Shown here: piece by piece, positions 13,598-26,111 of the stretch
How positions within the stretch are numbered: position 1 is the first letter of the stretch
Layout: every line of letters starts with the position of its first letter
Assembly: GCA_947034895.1 (NCBI GenBank)
Contig: OX344762.1
Span: 80,284,981-80,348,980, forward strand
Source: Rhytidiadelphus loreus
Lineage: Eukaryota > Streptophyta > Bryopsida > Hypnales > Hylocomiaceae
DNA: 64,000 nucleotides
Direction: 5' to 3'
Translations under genes and position numbers: made by a program
Notes under the pieces: model-generated
What the model saw: the letters and a program-made list of their open reading frames with translations, nothing else
What the model was told of the DNA's origin: nothing
Database searches by the model: none

Positions 13598-14155
13598 CCC
13601 GGGGAGGACACTCCCCACGTTTTAGCAACCCACGTGTGGCAGAAAAAGTAATACATGTAATACATTGGTAAATTTATTTTTTTTCAAAAAAAAGTTATGG
13701 ATAGATTTTACTACTTTAAAAGTTTATGTTTTGAATTATTGGTATTTTTAATGCCAATAGTAATTATTTATAAAAAATTTAAGAAAAAAGATACACTGTA
13801 AAGCTGAAAATAACTTTCACACCTCTATATTATATAAGAAAAAAAATTCTATAGAATAGCTTTCTATTGAAAGTTTATTTTGGTTGAATTTTGATGCAAT
13901 AGTCATCTTCATGTGAGCTCTATGAATATTTTAGTTGGAGAACATGCCATTTTAGTTCATTTTTCAACCCTTTCTAGATGATATATCTTATGTTATTTGG
14001 AATTGAAATTTTTGTCAATAGAAACCTTTAGTCATTGTTAAACAAAGCTCAAAATTTTAGAATGAAATTATAGTTTATTCAAAAGTAAATAGGGGGTCAA
14101 AAATTACTCTGCCACACGTGGATACCCCAAATGTAGTGAGAGTGTCCTCCCCTAG
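13598..14155. mobile_element. hAT-like MITE with 8-bp target duplication
   Basis: 558 bp flanked by identical 8-bp copies of ATTATTGA (13590-13597 and 14156-14163). The left terminus CCCGGGGAGGACACTC matches the inverse of the right terminus GAGTGTCCTCCCCTAG. A second shared block, CCACGTGTGGCAGA, lies about 30 bases further in on both sides. There is no transposase ORF. An 8-bp duplication is typical of hAT-superfamily insertions; the superfamily call is inference from that length. Confidence 0.78.
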
Positions 14156-14258
14156 ATTATTGATGGATGCATTTAGTTAAAAACTCAATCCATGAGGCCT
14201 CAAACTTCACAACATGCAACCACAAAAATTCTCACATTAGATGAAATTCAACTGGATT

Positions 14259-14456
14259 GGAGGGTTATGAGTTCCTTGAGTTCTCCAATTGTTGGAATTC
14301 AACCATAGTTGCATACTGACGTGGTTGAGAGATTGCCATGTCTAAAAATAATAATTAATATTTTAATATTTTATTTTATTTTATTTAAATGATTTTAAAT
14401 TATGAATAGTAGTGGTTGGTTCTCATTATAGAGAACCAACTTGAAATGGCCCTCCA
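14259..14456. mobile_element. Probable short MITE, about 200 bp
   Basis: The left end GGAGGGTTATGAGTTCC is loosely inverted at the right end, GAACCAACTTGAAATGGCCCTCC. The centre is an ATTTTATTTT-rich run. No target duplication was settled. Confidence 0.4.
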
Positions 14457-17400
14457 TGGTGGTTGAAAAACATGTAATGCTTTAGACAAGAGGAAAGAGG
14501 CTTTGAATTGACAAAAATTCTATGTGAGGATGTTTGAGTAGGACCTTGCTTGAAAAGTGGTATCAACGATGCTTCTCAAAGAGAGACAATGCTACTAGAA
14601 CAAAGCTTCTTGTAACATAAAGTCCTTGTTTTGATTATTTGGGCAATGGAAAAAATAGTCCTCAATGTAGTGATGATATTATTTACATCCATGGAACATG
14701 AAAAGTATGAATGAGAATTATTGTATTCATTCAAAAGTATTTCCATTCATCCCAAATACATAGCAATCCCATCCTAAAATTTGGTATTAATTTAGTGATT
14801 TCATTCATTGAAAAAAGAAGAATATAACGACAAATATTACTACATTCTCATTAATTGCTTTTGAGCAAATATTTACTATACTAAAACTATCCCATGCAAT
14901 TAATGAACTAAATAATACCAAACTCTTTCAACGTAATATGTTCTATAGTCCAAAGGTGTATCTAAATTCATCCTCTAGACCCTTGCTAATATTCCTCTTA
15001 ACAACAAGTGGGAACGTCCATTAAATTATTTATATGAACATTTGACACCGAGCTCTAATATTGTAATGACTTAATATCCCTAATTCTTTTTTCTACTAAG
15101 GTGGAAGACCCTATTCGTACTAATAGGTATCAATGGTGTACATTTCAATCTTTTAAATGTATTCAACTAGTATATAGTGACCACAAGGTAGCACAAATAG
15201 TCATGTGGGACAAACAAGGTCTCTTACAACAAGACAAAATAACCCATAGAATATGCACCACAAGAAGAAAATTGTCAACAATGGATTTTTCCAAACTTGT
15301 GCTTGAAATGAACTCTTCTACCTTTAAGTGCTTGTTATCACAATTATACATTCATGGAGCCTTTGAATGAACAATACCCAATCAATGTTTCTAGGAACAA
15401 TTTATTGCTCAAAAGCTATATAATTTTTTTTGAGGGAATTTTTGGTGATAGATTTCACTATTTTCAATGGATGAAATTACTCAATTGCTCTATTAGAGAT
15501 ACAAATTTGGATGAATATACATATTTTCATCCACATTTCATATGTTTCCTCTATGTTTTAAATATTTCATTCATGTTGGTGGATATAGATAGCTCTACTC
15601 GTTAATTGGAAATCGCATTCTGAGCTACCCAAAAATAATGAAAAAATCAACATTGTACCCAATACAATACGTAGTATTGCTTGTCAAGGTGACATTAATC
15701 CTTAAAAGACGGATTGGTGACCATGGAAATCATCTCTTTGGATACTATGGAAATCATTGGCTTCAAAAATGCAAAAGCACTCATTGGAAGTCAAACTACT
15801 ACGAAAGACCTTTCATTTTCACAACCTAATTCTGAAGATGAATAGTTGCTCTTCTATTCTTTACAAAATGACTCTTTGTCATCTTTGTCATCTTTCATCA
15901 GACACAAAACTTCTGGGGCGTTGTTTATGGGTTAAAGATGTAGTTGATTTGCAAATGTGAGGAAATGACTTTTAAAATGGTAGTTGATGTTCAATTCTTG
16001 ATGTCAAATGTGACAATATAACGCCATCAAAGGGGCTTGTCATGGTCCCATTTCTCAATTGAAAACATCTTATAATAAATTAGTTCTTTTCTAGAAAGCA
16101 CCTGATAACATCGAAAAAAACAAAAACTACTAAATGCCTTCTTTAGAATATGGTAGGAATAGGACTCATAATTATGTCATGTGTCATAGTTACAACCATA
16201 GTATGTCATTTGTAATTGCCACAAAAGTGATGGTCACTTCTTAATTCTTTAAATGATCGATAGCATCTAAAGCACCAATGTTTAATATCATATATGATAT
16301 CAATTAACTATATTTTATAAAATAAAAATTACTTGGCATAAAAAAATATCATATATATAAAGATGACCAAAAATCGACTCTATACCAATTATGATCCTAA
16401 AGTTGGACCCGGCCAATTCTACTTTGTTCCATTGTAGTGTAGTGAAAATTATATTTTGTTCACATAGAACTAAAGATATGTTCTCACTTAGTGTTAAAGA
16501 GTGTTGTTAGTGTGGGTCTTAGAAATGAATTTAGGCCTACTTTTGGAATTGGATTCACATTGCAAACATCACCCCTAACACCAAGTGCAAACATACCCTA
16601 AGTTGATTGTGGATGAGGGATCGATCTTTGACTTGCTGTTCTCGTGGAAAAAGGCAATTTATAAATCCAATCAATCTAAATATGTGCAACAAGTTCTCCC
16701 CCAGGGTATTACCCTTGGCTTCCGCCGTTTGTTTGTGATTTACTTACTTCTTGGAATACTTGGCTTGTTTCCCAAAAATAAAAAAATATGTACAACAAGA
16801 AAGGGATGACAATGGGTCAATCTACGTTATCACTTCCAGGCACACCCTTCCGCAGATTGTGGGATTTGCAGAATCAACTGCTGCAAGAAACTCAAACCCC
16901 TAAACCCCTAAACCGTGTCTCCGCAAGTACAGTACATGTCAAACCAAAGACTTTGGAAACCATTGCCTTTGTAGTCAGGACACAGATTTTCTCAGTCCTA
17001 CAATTCTAGCAGTTCAATCTATGATTGACTTATTTTACAAAATGTTTTTGTTACGGTATTTCTCTCAAGAAATCTCAAAAACCTTTGACTAACCAGATTT
17101 CCTTGCACCATCTCAGGTACCAAATCGGATAAGACCATGAAGCTCTAGATAAGAAGCTTCAAACTTGAATCAAGGTCATATCCAATCAAAGTTGATATCT
17201 TAAGCTTAAACTAATCTCATCCATTGCCTCTAGGACACATTGGAGTTCACAAGTGTCAATCCACGTTACAGAGGTTGCTTGAAATTCTGTTATCTTAGCC
17301 CCTAAAGTTTTTTTTACTATGTTTTCATCAAAAATGCTCTAAAACTGTCATTTCTAGTATAAGAACCAAATTTTAGAGAATTTTTTTTTGGACATATGTA

Positions 17401-18239
17401 ATTGTAGGATCTTGTAATACGCCTAGTTTGAGAAGATGTGGAAAAAAAATTCAGAAATTTTCACTTTAAAGATTGCAAGATATTAGCATTTGATGTGACA
17501 AAAATCCTTTTGGGGGCCTATGAAAAATTGGGCAGTTGTACTTCACGAGGACACATTTGTATGAAAAAAAATGTCCAAAATGGTGGTGCTTCTTTGCAAG
17601 GCAAGTTGGCTACATGTTTGAAAATTTTCAGATCATTTGGATTTGTACAACATGTATGAAAAACATAGTAAGTAGAATGAAGTAGAGAATGATTCAAAAT
17701 ACTAAATTGTTAAGAATTTAGTTATGGCATGCCATGTAGGAATCGTGTACATGTCACATTGATATTCTTGTTGGATAAGCTTCCATTGAATAAAATGAAG
17801 TGAAGCAAATAAATAACAATTTTTGCACCAGTCAAGGTCTGTGTAGATTCTCTTGTTATCTCGAACTTCTTGCTTTGACTTGGAAAATTGAACTTCAAGA
17901 GGCTCTGAAGTAACTTCAATGATGCATCTGAAACAGAGAGAGAGACTCCTGTAAGTTAGCAACAAGAATTGAAACGAAACCCATTGGAAGACAAAAATGA
18001 CATTTGAATTCAACTGGCCTTCAGTGGACCAAATGGAGCAATATAACAAGGGTGACCAATCCATCCAAGATCAGGGCCCCCACCGGCGATACTTTTTCGG
18101 AGCCAGCTATTTCCTCCGTTACTCCGCCAGGGGGAATTTCCAGAGGGTGGGTGGGATTCTGGCATTAATTTTTTCGTGGAGGCTTGGGACTCATGGTTCA
18201 TGGGACTCATGGTTCCTAAGTTCAAATTTCCTTCTTGCA
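14457..18239. other. Gene-free spacer
   Basis: ORFs of 60-120 codons occur, but none has recognisable domains or supporting splice sites. A short CCCCTAAA run near 16895-16915 resembles interstitial telomere sequence but has only two to three units. Confidence 0.5.
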
Positions 18240-18480
18240 CCCAAAAGGAGATCGGGGTGGATTGACCCCCTCGCTCGGCCTTACCAGGGGTGCATGCAAA
18301 AAAAAAGCCCCCTATTTTGGGCCGTTCTAGGGTATACTCGTGGCCTGTCTTAACCAATTTGGGGTCTCTGATCACGAAAATGAATTAAAAATTTGCAAAA
18401 AAATTCATGTGCGGAAAATAAATAATTCCAGGGTTTGCCTGCAAGGGCCGAGCGAGGGGGTCAGTTCACCCTGGCCCCAA
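18240..18480. repeat. GC-rich inverted repeat (family H), copy 1
   Basis: The left arm carries GACCCCCTCGCTCGGCCTTA (from about 18264) and the right arm its inverse, GGGCCGAGCGAGGGGGTCAG (to about 18466). The block is much more GC-rich than its surroundings. Related sequence lies inverted at about 51125-51225 (GCATG followed by an A-rich run, and CCCCCTATTTTG). Probably the ends of an unidentified transposon. Confidence 0.55.
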
Positions 18481-19032
18481 ACGGATGTCATACCAAAACC
18501 CAACCCTACTCTCAAAACCTTCATGAGCAAATGGATTGAAAACTAGAACACAAAGAATTTGATTAAGGGAACATCTAATTTAATTTTATAGAACTAAATT
18601 GCAGTGAGAAAGAATCTAAAAGTCCACCTTGGGGCCACTTTTACGCCTAGAGTTTGAGCCAGTTTGTTGTGTTAGAGGCCAAGAATTCTCACTTGCGATT
18701 GGAGAAAACCCTAAACCCGTTTAGGCTTAGAGGTTGGGCTAACATGGTGGAATGAATTTTTCATTAAAAGAAAGACATGATTTGACATGGCTTGAGCTCA
18801 CTAAATTATGTGCACTAAAAATGGGAGATCAATTCTTGGGCTAGGGGCTAATGTCATGTTTCAATTAAATTTTTTATTTTATTTATGAAATATCATTATT
18901 TTCAACAAATCAAATCAATTGGCCTCAAGGGAAATTAGTTTGTCCTCTATGGTAAGACCACCCAGACCTAATCACTTAAGCATCTGTGGAATAGATGGTG
19001 AACAGTTGTGTGCCTTTGAAAATTTTCCTGTG

Positions 19033-19448
19033 TAAGGTAGGAGGCTCCAATGTTGGAGGGTCATTTAGAACCGCTCATGTAGACTCACATGTAATGGACT
19101 TGAGGTGGTCTTCAAATGGACCTTCTACTGTCATTGAATGGATCAATAAAAGAAATATTATTTATTGTAAGAGCCAATCATTCACTTTGCTTTCTCCATT
19201 TCTCTCTAGAAGCTGTAAGTGAACGATTTATGGAAGACCTATGGTCAAAATAGGGACCTATGACTCATCTTGTTTGAAAATTCATAAGTAATTCAAAAAT
19301 GCTTCAAAAAATACAAAACGACTTGGGTTACAATCAAAATCTATTTTTCTTTGTTTGAAAAATGAGCTAAAGATAATCCCATACAAGAAACGACATGAAA
19401 AAGGCAAACCAGCCCTTAAATGCACGCTTTAAGAGCCTCCTACTTTAG
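19033..19448. mobile_element. Family D TIR element, copy 2 (inverted)
   Basis: Inverted and diverged relative to 4886-5287. Ends are TAAGGTAGGAGGCT on the left and AGCCTCCTACTTTA on the right. The interior shares GCCAATCA, AAGTGAACGA, GAAGACCTATGGTCA and AAGTAATTCAAAAAT with the first copy. The TTAA edges have decayed. It directly abuts the F repeat. Confidence 0.6.
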
Positions 19449-19805
19449 GGAGATAGAAAATACTGGAATTGCAAAGTTTTCAGAATTTTATTTGCAAAAC
19501 TGAAATTTATGTGAATTTTAGAAGGCAAAAAGTATTCCAAACCGGTACATGACATCTAGAGTCTTACAATTCCACTCATAGGGGAGACTAGTTACTACTC
19601 ATGCATACAAATTTCAAAATAATAAGTACTGTAATACATGGCATTCAGCAAAAGGTCCTCACAACCTCACGTATTGTGCATGTCATTAAAACTAGACTCC
19701 CAAACATGGTTCACAAAGAAGTTTTGCTTGACCGGAAATAGTAGTATCCTACAAGTGAAGGACCCATCCCTGGTTGGTAATGGGTGCTCCCACTGTAGTG
19801 TAAAG
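19449..19805 (-). repeat. Dispersed repeat F, copy 2
   Basis: Inverted copy of 12410-12785 running from GGGAGATAGAAAATACTGG to GGTAATGGGTGCTCCCACTG, with scattered substitutions. Non-coding as far as I can see. Confidence 0.7.
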
Positions 19806-20451
19806 CAACCCTGAAAATTTCAGTCCTCTTTTTTTTAGGTTTTATTGAATTGGCCCAGTTTCTTGGCCCAAGGCCTTTACATATGGGAGAATTGGACCCC
19901 ATTATAATCTTATTCTAATGAGTAGCTGAGGACAACCTCCAACCCAAAAGAAGTTGAAATTTTATGCAATCCAGCTCAGGGGAGATTGGCTCCGCCTCTA
20001 CGTGCGTCTCAAAACACAACTACCTCAACTCTAACTGAGAATACTAATCCAAACTCAACAGCACTGATCACCCTAAGCGATGGTTGACATCAATGGCTTC
20101 AATTTTTTCAGAACATCGATGGCATTTGGGAGAGTCCTAGTGTGCCTATAGGGGGCAAAATGGATTTTGGGAAAGATCATATAACTTCAATTTTTGACAC
20201 AATTTTTTGAAAGTTTTCTTAAGATAGAAAATCACATTAGCTTTTGGAGAATATAACTTCACTTCAATCAAAGCCCGGGAACAAAATTTCTATGACAATT
20301 AGCTCAAAATGGGAGAGATTGGGCAACAAAAAAAATCCACAAAAACTTGAAATTATTATTATTATTTAAATTCTCATATATTATATTTTTATCTACATAG
20401 AAAGCTTTTATTCATTCCATTTGGATCAATGATGTGAAAGTTATGGAGCTT

Positions 20452-21070
20452 AGCGCAGAACCTTGAAATAGAGACCAAATAGTGAACCAAATGGATCATT
20501 TGGGTATCTCGCAATAACAAGGTCATTGAAATAGAGACCAAATAGTGAACCAAATGGATCATTTGGGTATCTCGCAATAACAAGGTCATTGAAATAGAGA
20601 CCAAATAGTGAACCAAATGGATCATTTGGGTATCTCGCAATAACAAGGTGTTTGCTCAGACCCAAAGGCCTTAGGCTCTTGTCCAAAGTACTCTGTGGAA
20701 TGCCTTGCTCGATTCCGGTCGGGCTGCGCAATTCAAAGCTAGAAGTGCTTCTAGGCAACGTCTTCAGGTGGTTGTGGAGATTTGGGAGCGGTTTGATCAG
20801 ATCTGGCTTCAATCTCCTATCCTTGCTCATCGACACGATACTCATATTATCTGGAACGCTAAGGGCTCCCCCTTTGCGCTCTTAGTTAGGCTTTTTTGTT
20901 TAGTTTTGGTGGTTGCTCCACGTGCCCCTTTCCTGGTCCCCCCATCCCCCTTTTTTTTTTTTTTGCTCTTATCTCTTCATTGACCAACCCTTTGTGGTTT
21001 AGATGTTGTTCTGTTCCGTGTTTTTTTTAATGCAATGGGTCCACTCATTTGTTCCAAAAAAAAAAGAAGA
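20452..21070 (+). mobile_element. Retroposed insert (LINE 3' end or processed sequence) with 13-bp target duplication
   Basis: Flanked by AGTTATGGAGCTT at 20439-20451 and again at 21071-21083. The right edge carries an A-rich tail (about ten A, then GAAGA) just before the second copy, the mark of target-primed reverse transcription on the plus strand. The undisturbed paralogue at 35720-35755 reads GAAAGTTATGGACATTCTTG, which supports the joined site. The insert holds three copies of a 63-bp repeat, an open stretch at 20705-20983 with no domain I recognise, and a pyrimidine-rich 3' part. It may be the 5'-truncated tail of a non-LTR element. Confidence 0.7.
20464..20649. repeat. 63-bp tandem repeat, three nearly identical copies
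   Basis: Units begin at 20464, 20527 and 20590 with TGAAATAGAGACCAAATAGT and end in CGCAATAACAAGGTCAT. The unit is 21 codons long, so overlapping ORFs on the minus strand stay open through all three. The near-identity implies recent amplification. Confidence 0.9.
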
Positions 21071-21683
21071 AGTTATGGAGCTTCTTATTTTGTGGGCAAT
21101 CATAAAAACTTAAAAACATAACAAATTGGATTCATTTATGAATTCAATTTTTACAATTAAAAAATAAATAAAAAGCTCCACAAGGTTCAATACACTTACT
21201 AGAACAATCTCACCATTGGGATTAGTGTGTTTAACTTCCATCTTAGAGCTATTAATGATTGTGTTTTTCCTTCCATCTAGTTGCAACTTCTTCTTAGTAA
21301 TTTTCTAAGGAATGAAAAACATATCATTTAAAAAAATAATTCTTTTACTAGACTTCCAACTCATATCTTCAACATAAAAAATTTCAAAATAAAAAGTTTT
21401 AGTGCAAAAATTTGAAGTAAAGAAGATTTAAAGTCAAATTATGTAGTCAATGAACATGCTGATAAACCCACTTTCTTCACTTTAAACACAAATATCTTGC
21501 AATCTACCAACATAAAGTTTTTGAAATTTCTTCCCCACATTCTTATACTACCAATTGTCTAGTACAAAATCTCACAATTTGATGTGGAAAAACAAAAATT
21601 TGTAATTTTTTCTCTCTTAGCAATAGAAATAGAATAGAAATCTTTGTTTGATGAGAAAAGGACCTTGGGACTTTAGGACTTAA

Positions 21684-22503
21684 AATGAGCACTTTCAGAA
21701 TTCCAATTTTTTTTCATATGGTATCAACAAGAGCAGTGCTCAATCTGAAATCTTCATTCAATTGCCAACAAGACCCAACAACGACTATTCTACATAGCCC
21801 TGTGGAATGTCCAACAGATAATTGATGACAATTTTATAGGATCCATATTCAGACGCTTGTTTGGACGCTCTTACCGTAGACCTGGAAAAGCACAAGCCTA
21901 ATGCATTGAAGAGTAGGAATGATTTACAGCACAGGTACTACCATACTATGCAAAGCCTGCACCGTCGACCCTGCACAATACTGCAAATAATTCGTCATAT
22001 GAACCGATTGCAACCCTGGCTCACTTCATTGAATGTGCAACGTATATTTTGAAAGAGTACATACAGATCTGGACAGTGATCGTCTTGAAAACACAGCATT
22101 GGCACATGTCTTGCCATTCTGTTTGTCGTCATCTGTGCATTTGATCTTCTCTTGCTTCGATCTCCATGATAAGCTCCAGTAAGCCCAGCTACAGCGAGTA
22201 ACCATGTGGAAACCAATCAAACCCCTAAACAACATGCGGTGCAGCCATCGGCTTGTAACTACACTCAAACACTCTTTACTGAGGCTGCCTTGGGGAATAA
22301 ATGAGCTCGAATTCGAAATGGCCTCGATAAATGCATGTTCACATCTTGACCTGTGAAAGTTGTCCAATCAGATGTGGGCACAACATGGCAGATTCTGCGT
22401 ACATACAGGCAGGGAATGTGCAATTACGGCGTGTCATTAGTTAGAGAGGGTTGAGCACATCATATCAGAGCCGTTTTTCAGGTGGCATTCGAAGCCTCAG
22501 TCT
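21684..22503. other. Spacer and likely 3' region of the LYR gene
   Basis: No coding exon was found. The part next to 22503 would contain the 3'UTR of the minus-strand gene, with no clear poly(A) signal chosen. Confidence 0.4.
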
Positions 22504-23321
22504 TCATTTCGACTCTTGGAACAACTTCGGCATAGATAGTCCAACTCTGTTTGCAGTATCTTTCAAACGAGCTGCCTGCTCAACCTCCCTATCAACACCG
22601 ATGTTGTAAGATATGAGAAGATCCTGCACACGGAGATGTCGAGAGCCACAAAGTCAGGCATATCCAAGTAAAACCATCCCAAAACCCTAAACCTAACTCC
22701 TGAGATTCAACAAATCAAGAGATCAAGCAATACAATATACCTCTCCTGGGCTGAAAGCCACAACCAATCAAGAACCGAAAAAAAACAATCGGTCCTAGTG
22801 AGGAGAAGAGGCATGATTTAATATAGCATTGCGTTCTACACCCCTTGTGAGGAGGAAGCTCAGTAGGGGCTCTAGCAAATGCACATTCCAAAATATGCTA
22901 CAATCAAGAGCCGCTATTGTGGCGTCATTTTAACTCTGCATCTCATGTGAAGAGGAGAGAGGTGATAAAAACGACACATGTGGAGGAGATCTCCATCCGT
23001 GTTCATTCTGCGAGTTCGTTCAGCCGCCGACCCCATCTACAGCAGGACCTGCGGATAGTTATAAACTCAAAGGGCGATTGACTAACTACACAGATACGAC
23101 CAAAACATAAGGACATCCCGCACCTTATGCGCGTGGACACTCTTGACAAGATAGGCATAATCCTTAGCTAACGCGACGTTCTTCTGCAAGGCCTCAACGT
23201 CTTTGCTAGCGACGCTGTCTCGGAACTTCTGGGAGATGAAATCGCTAAAATGGTTGCCCTTGGCATGCTTGCGGACCATCCTCAGCAGATCCCTGTACGT
23301 ATGCTGTGCCTGAGCCGCCAT
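22504..23321 (-). CDS. LYR-motif mitochondrial assembly factor (FMC1-like)
   Basis: Two exons: 23124-23321 (66 codons, starting MAAQAQHTYRDLLRMVRKH) and 22504-22623 (39 codons plus TGA, ending PKLFQESK). Together they give a 105-residue protein. The join SVHAHK-DLLISYNIGVDRE is phase-clean; the donor is AAG|GTGCGG and the acceptor GTGCAG. The N-terminal TYRDLLR helix and the later YLVKSVHAHKDLL..YN block are the hallmarks of the plant FMC1/Complex1-LYR group of small mitochondrial matrix proteins; yeast FMC1 assists ATP synthase F1 assembly. Length agrees with that group (about 100 residues). Assignment to FMC1 rather than another LYRM protein rests on memory of the plant sequences. Confidence 0.8.
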
Positions 23322-23339
23322 GGCCGCTACAGATAAACT

Positions 23340-24559
23340 ACGGCAACATGAGGAAACGCAAAGAAGCTACGGCAGCACAAGCACCCAAAATAATGTAGAT
23401 AATAATAATAGATATAAGCACCCAAAAGCCATAGTTATTTTCTTTGCTCAGATCTACAGGGAACAATGACTCCTGGTCTAAAATTGCGAACCACTTTCAC
23501 AAATTGAGAAATTGATCGAAAGTGCCAATGAATTTGATGAAGTAATTCAAGAATTCACACAACAGATCGTCATTCCAACCTGCAAAATACTTTGGGAAGA
23601 TGTACAGCCTCCACGGTTGCAGATTCAAAACAATAATCCGACCTAATTCCAAATTGACAAAATTTCAGTTAGAATGGCAAACTCTTGCACACAATTGTAC
23701 TCAACTCTTCAGTTCTCTGGTGACAATCACAACACTAGAAAATTCGTCCCAAATCAATTAATATTCGTTTCATTATGCGGTCCCATTATGCTGCTTTGGA
23801 CGTGTTCACTCAGATGGACAATTATAATCACGTTTGTGTTGATTTAAGATGTGTTCCATTGCTTTGAACGTATGAACTCTCTCAATCACTGTTCAGTTTT
23901 CTACGAGTGGTGCCAATGGCAAACTTGGAGCTTATTATTGTACCCAACTGCAAAAAGCTTGGAGCTTATTACACCGTATTCAATGGTACAACATGGGAAA
24001 CCAACTTGCTATTATAGCATGTTCGAGTTTCTCCTTCACAAGAAGAATGTGGGTGGGGATTGCAATTTGAAAGAGGTTTTGGAAGATGGGTTGTACCTGA
24101 CAAACATGCTCAAGCAATCAAGGGATGTGACACAATGTTTCAATCGTGGTGCTTGCATTGATGACTTATGTTACATATGGCATTGATTTTCAAAGTGGGC
24201 CAGCAGGGTGCAACATTTAATGGACCAGACAACACTTACCTTATTGGACAGCAAAACATCTTATCATCTTAAAGTGATAGTGAAGTTGGAAGTTGGAACA
24301 ACCAGTTTTATACTATATGCTTTACTTGTTTGAATTATTTACTAAACGGAGCAGGGTACGGTATACAGGATTCTTTTGCACATCAGACAGGTTGGATTTC
24401 AGTGACTGCTTTGAAAGAGAATAAGTTGCCTTTAATAGATGAGAAGAATTGAAATTGGCACGTACATATTTCACTCCCGATTTATAATTTACACATATAA
24501 TCATGCAAGCATTTGTATTGCAACTGTCAATTCTCCTTGGAGATGCATAATTTCTGAAT
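23340..24559. other. Promoter side of the LYR gene and spacer
   Basis: A 111-codon plus-strand ORF at 23851-24186 is open, but it has no domain, no homologue I know and no supporting splice sites. I leave it uncalled. Confidence 0.4.
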
Positions 24560-24856
24560 AAGGTAACTTCGCCTAAAAGTGTCTGAATAATAATTCAAGC
24601 AAAGCAATTCAACATGGTTCCCATTATCATATTGAAAAAGTTTTTTGGGGTCTTATTGGCAATTAAAAGAGGATTCTAGATTCTCTTAGAATGTATTTTT
24701 TAGGCACCATATGAATAAACTATAAAATTTCAAAGTGTTGAAAATAGGTGTTTCTAAAATCGGCTCTAGACTCTCATGAATAGTGGGAGTTCATTTTAGG
24801 CAAGAATATGTAGGAGTCAGTTTCAAAAAGAGGGCTAAAGTGAGTGTTGTTACCTT
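24560..24856. mobile_element. Family E TIR element, copy 2
   Basis: Begins AAGGTAACTTCGCCTAAAAG and ends GTGTTGTTACCTT. It aligns along its length with 12846-13152 and, inverted, with 45533-45815. Non-coding MITE of about 297 bp. Confidence 0.7.
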
Positions 24857-25112
24857 GTAGGTAGAAGACATTCAACATGAGTAGATTGCATGCAATCATT
24901 CTTTTTGTCATTTAAAAAAAGACTTTCATGAAAATTCAAACACCATCTTGAATAAGAATTAAAAGAGGGGGTACATAAAGAGCAACACTCCATGACTAAT
25001 AGGAAAACACTAATGTCAATGCCATTTTCTATTACAAAAGTTTGCACTATAACATACAGATTTGTCAGTGTATACACAATTTGAGATCATAAGTCAATAA
25101 TATTTACAAAGT

Positions 25113-25598
25113 ATAGTAACTACACCTAAAATGAACCACTCCTCAAAATTGCCCCTCATTTTTGAAGGAAAATTGAATAGGGAGGATGCCCCAAATGGTG
25201 TGCATTACAAGGACAAGTGTAAGGTGGAGTTGAAGGCCATTTGAATAGTGTGCAACTCTATTTGTAATATTGTGGAGGTGACAACTTTATAAGTAGTTGA
25301 TTTTGGATACACTTTGTGTTGTTTCAACTTCTTCTCTATGAACATGTTTTGATACTGCCAATGTCATTTCTTAATGTGCATCAAATGCATTTTGGCATCA
25401 CCTACATGACACTTTTAGCACCTTGCACTTTGCATCTTTAAAATTTTGTAACTAATTCACAATGTGTCCAAAAATTATGGAACCACTTGCATTTTGATTC
25501 ATAGTCCTTCACCAATGTGCAAAAATTATTGTTAATTTCCAAGAGCATATTTGTTATGTCACAAAGCTTATTCCTGCAATTTTAGGTGTAGTTACCTT
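25113..25598. mobile_element. Family E-type element with long TIRs
   Basis: The left end AGTAACTACACCTAAAAT is inverted at the right end, ATTTTAGGTGTAGTTACCTT. The TIR is the same as in family E, but the 485-bp interior differs from the other copies. It may be a different derivative using the same transposase. Confidence 0.65.
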
Positions 25599-26111
25599 AT
25601 GCTCTCTCAATATAACTTGTAAACGCTTGACTTGTCATAATCGAACATCAAATGTAGCATTTGCAACTTGCATCCATGTCGAGTAGTCGGTAGAACTTCT
25701 ACCCAACTTTTCATCAACACTACAAGTAGATATGCAACAAAAGTTAACCTTCGTTGTGAAAACTTAATCAGTACAGCAAAAAGTCAAACCTTTTGTAACC
25801 ATCAACAATATGTAACAGACCCATATAGCAGATTCATTTGGTGGTATGGTCTCCAAAAGTTTGTCCTAAATCCTCCCCAATGATCACTACGAGTCATCAA
25901 CGACAACGAAGCCAATTGTGTTCGTCAAGCACTAGATATATCATTCAAGGAAAAAAAAATGAATAACTGATATACAAAGTAGATACTGCCCCGTCTAAAA
26001 ACTACATGAAATAGTTCCTAGAGAAACACATGCAACTTTAGGTGCAGTAAGAAAGTCTGGTCTACTTGTCACCTTGTCATAACCCAACTACACCTCAACT
26101 TTAAATACAAG

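Larger units (their letters stand above)
20130..21683. mobile_element. Family I element, copy 2, interrupted by a retroposed insert
   Basis: Shares sequence with 35390-36333: AGAAAGCTTT(T/G)ATTCATT, GAAAGTTATGGA, CTAGAACAATCTCACCATTG and ATATCTTGCAATCTA. The right end is CTTTAGGACTTAA, closing in TTAA at 21680-21683. The left end is decayed and placed only roughly. The retroposed insert at 20452-21070 splits it. Confidence 0.55.

Noticed and set aside
16895..16920. CCCCTAAA repeats resembling telomere DNA
   Set aside because: Only two to three imperfect units; not enough to call an interstitial telomere array.
23851..24186. 111-codon plus-strand ORF
   Set aside because: Open but without motifs, splice support or a recognisable homologue.
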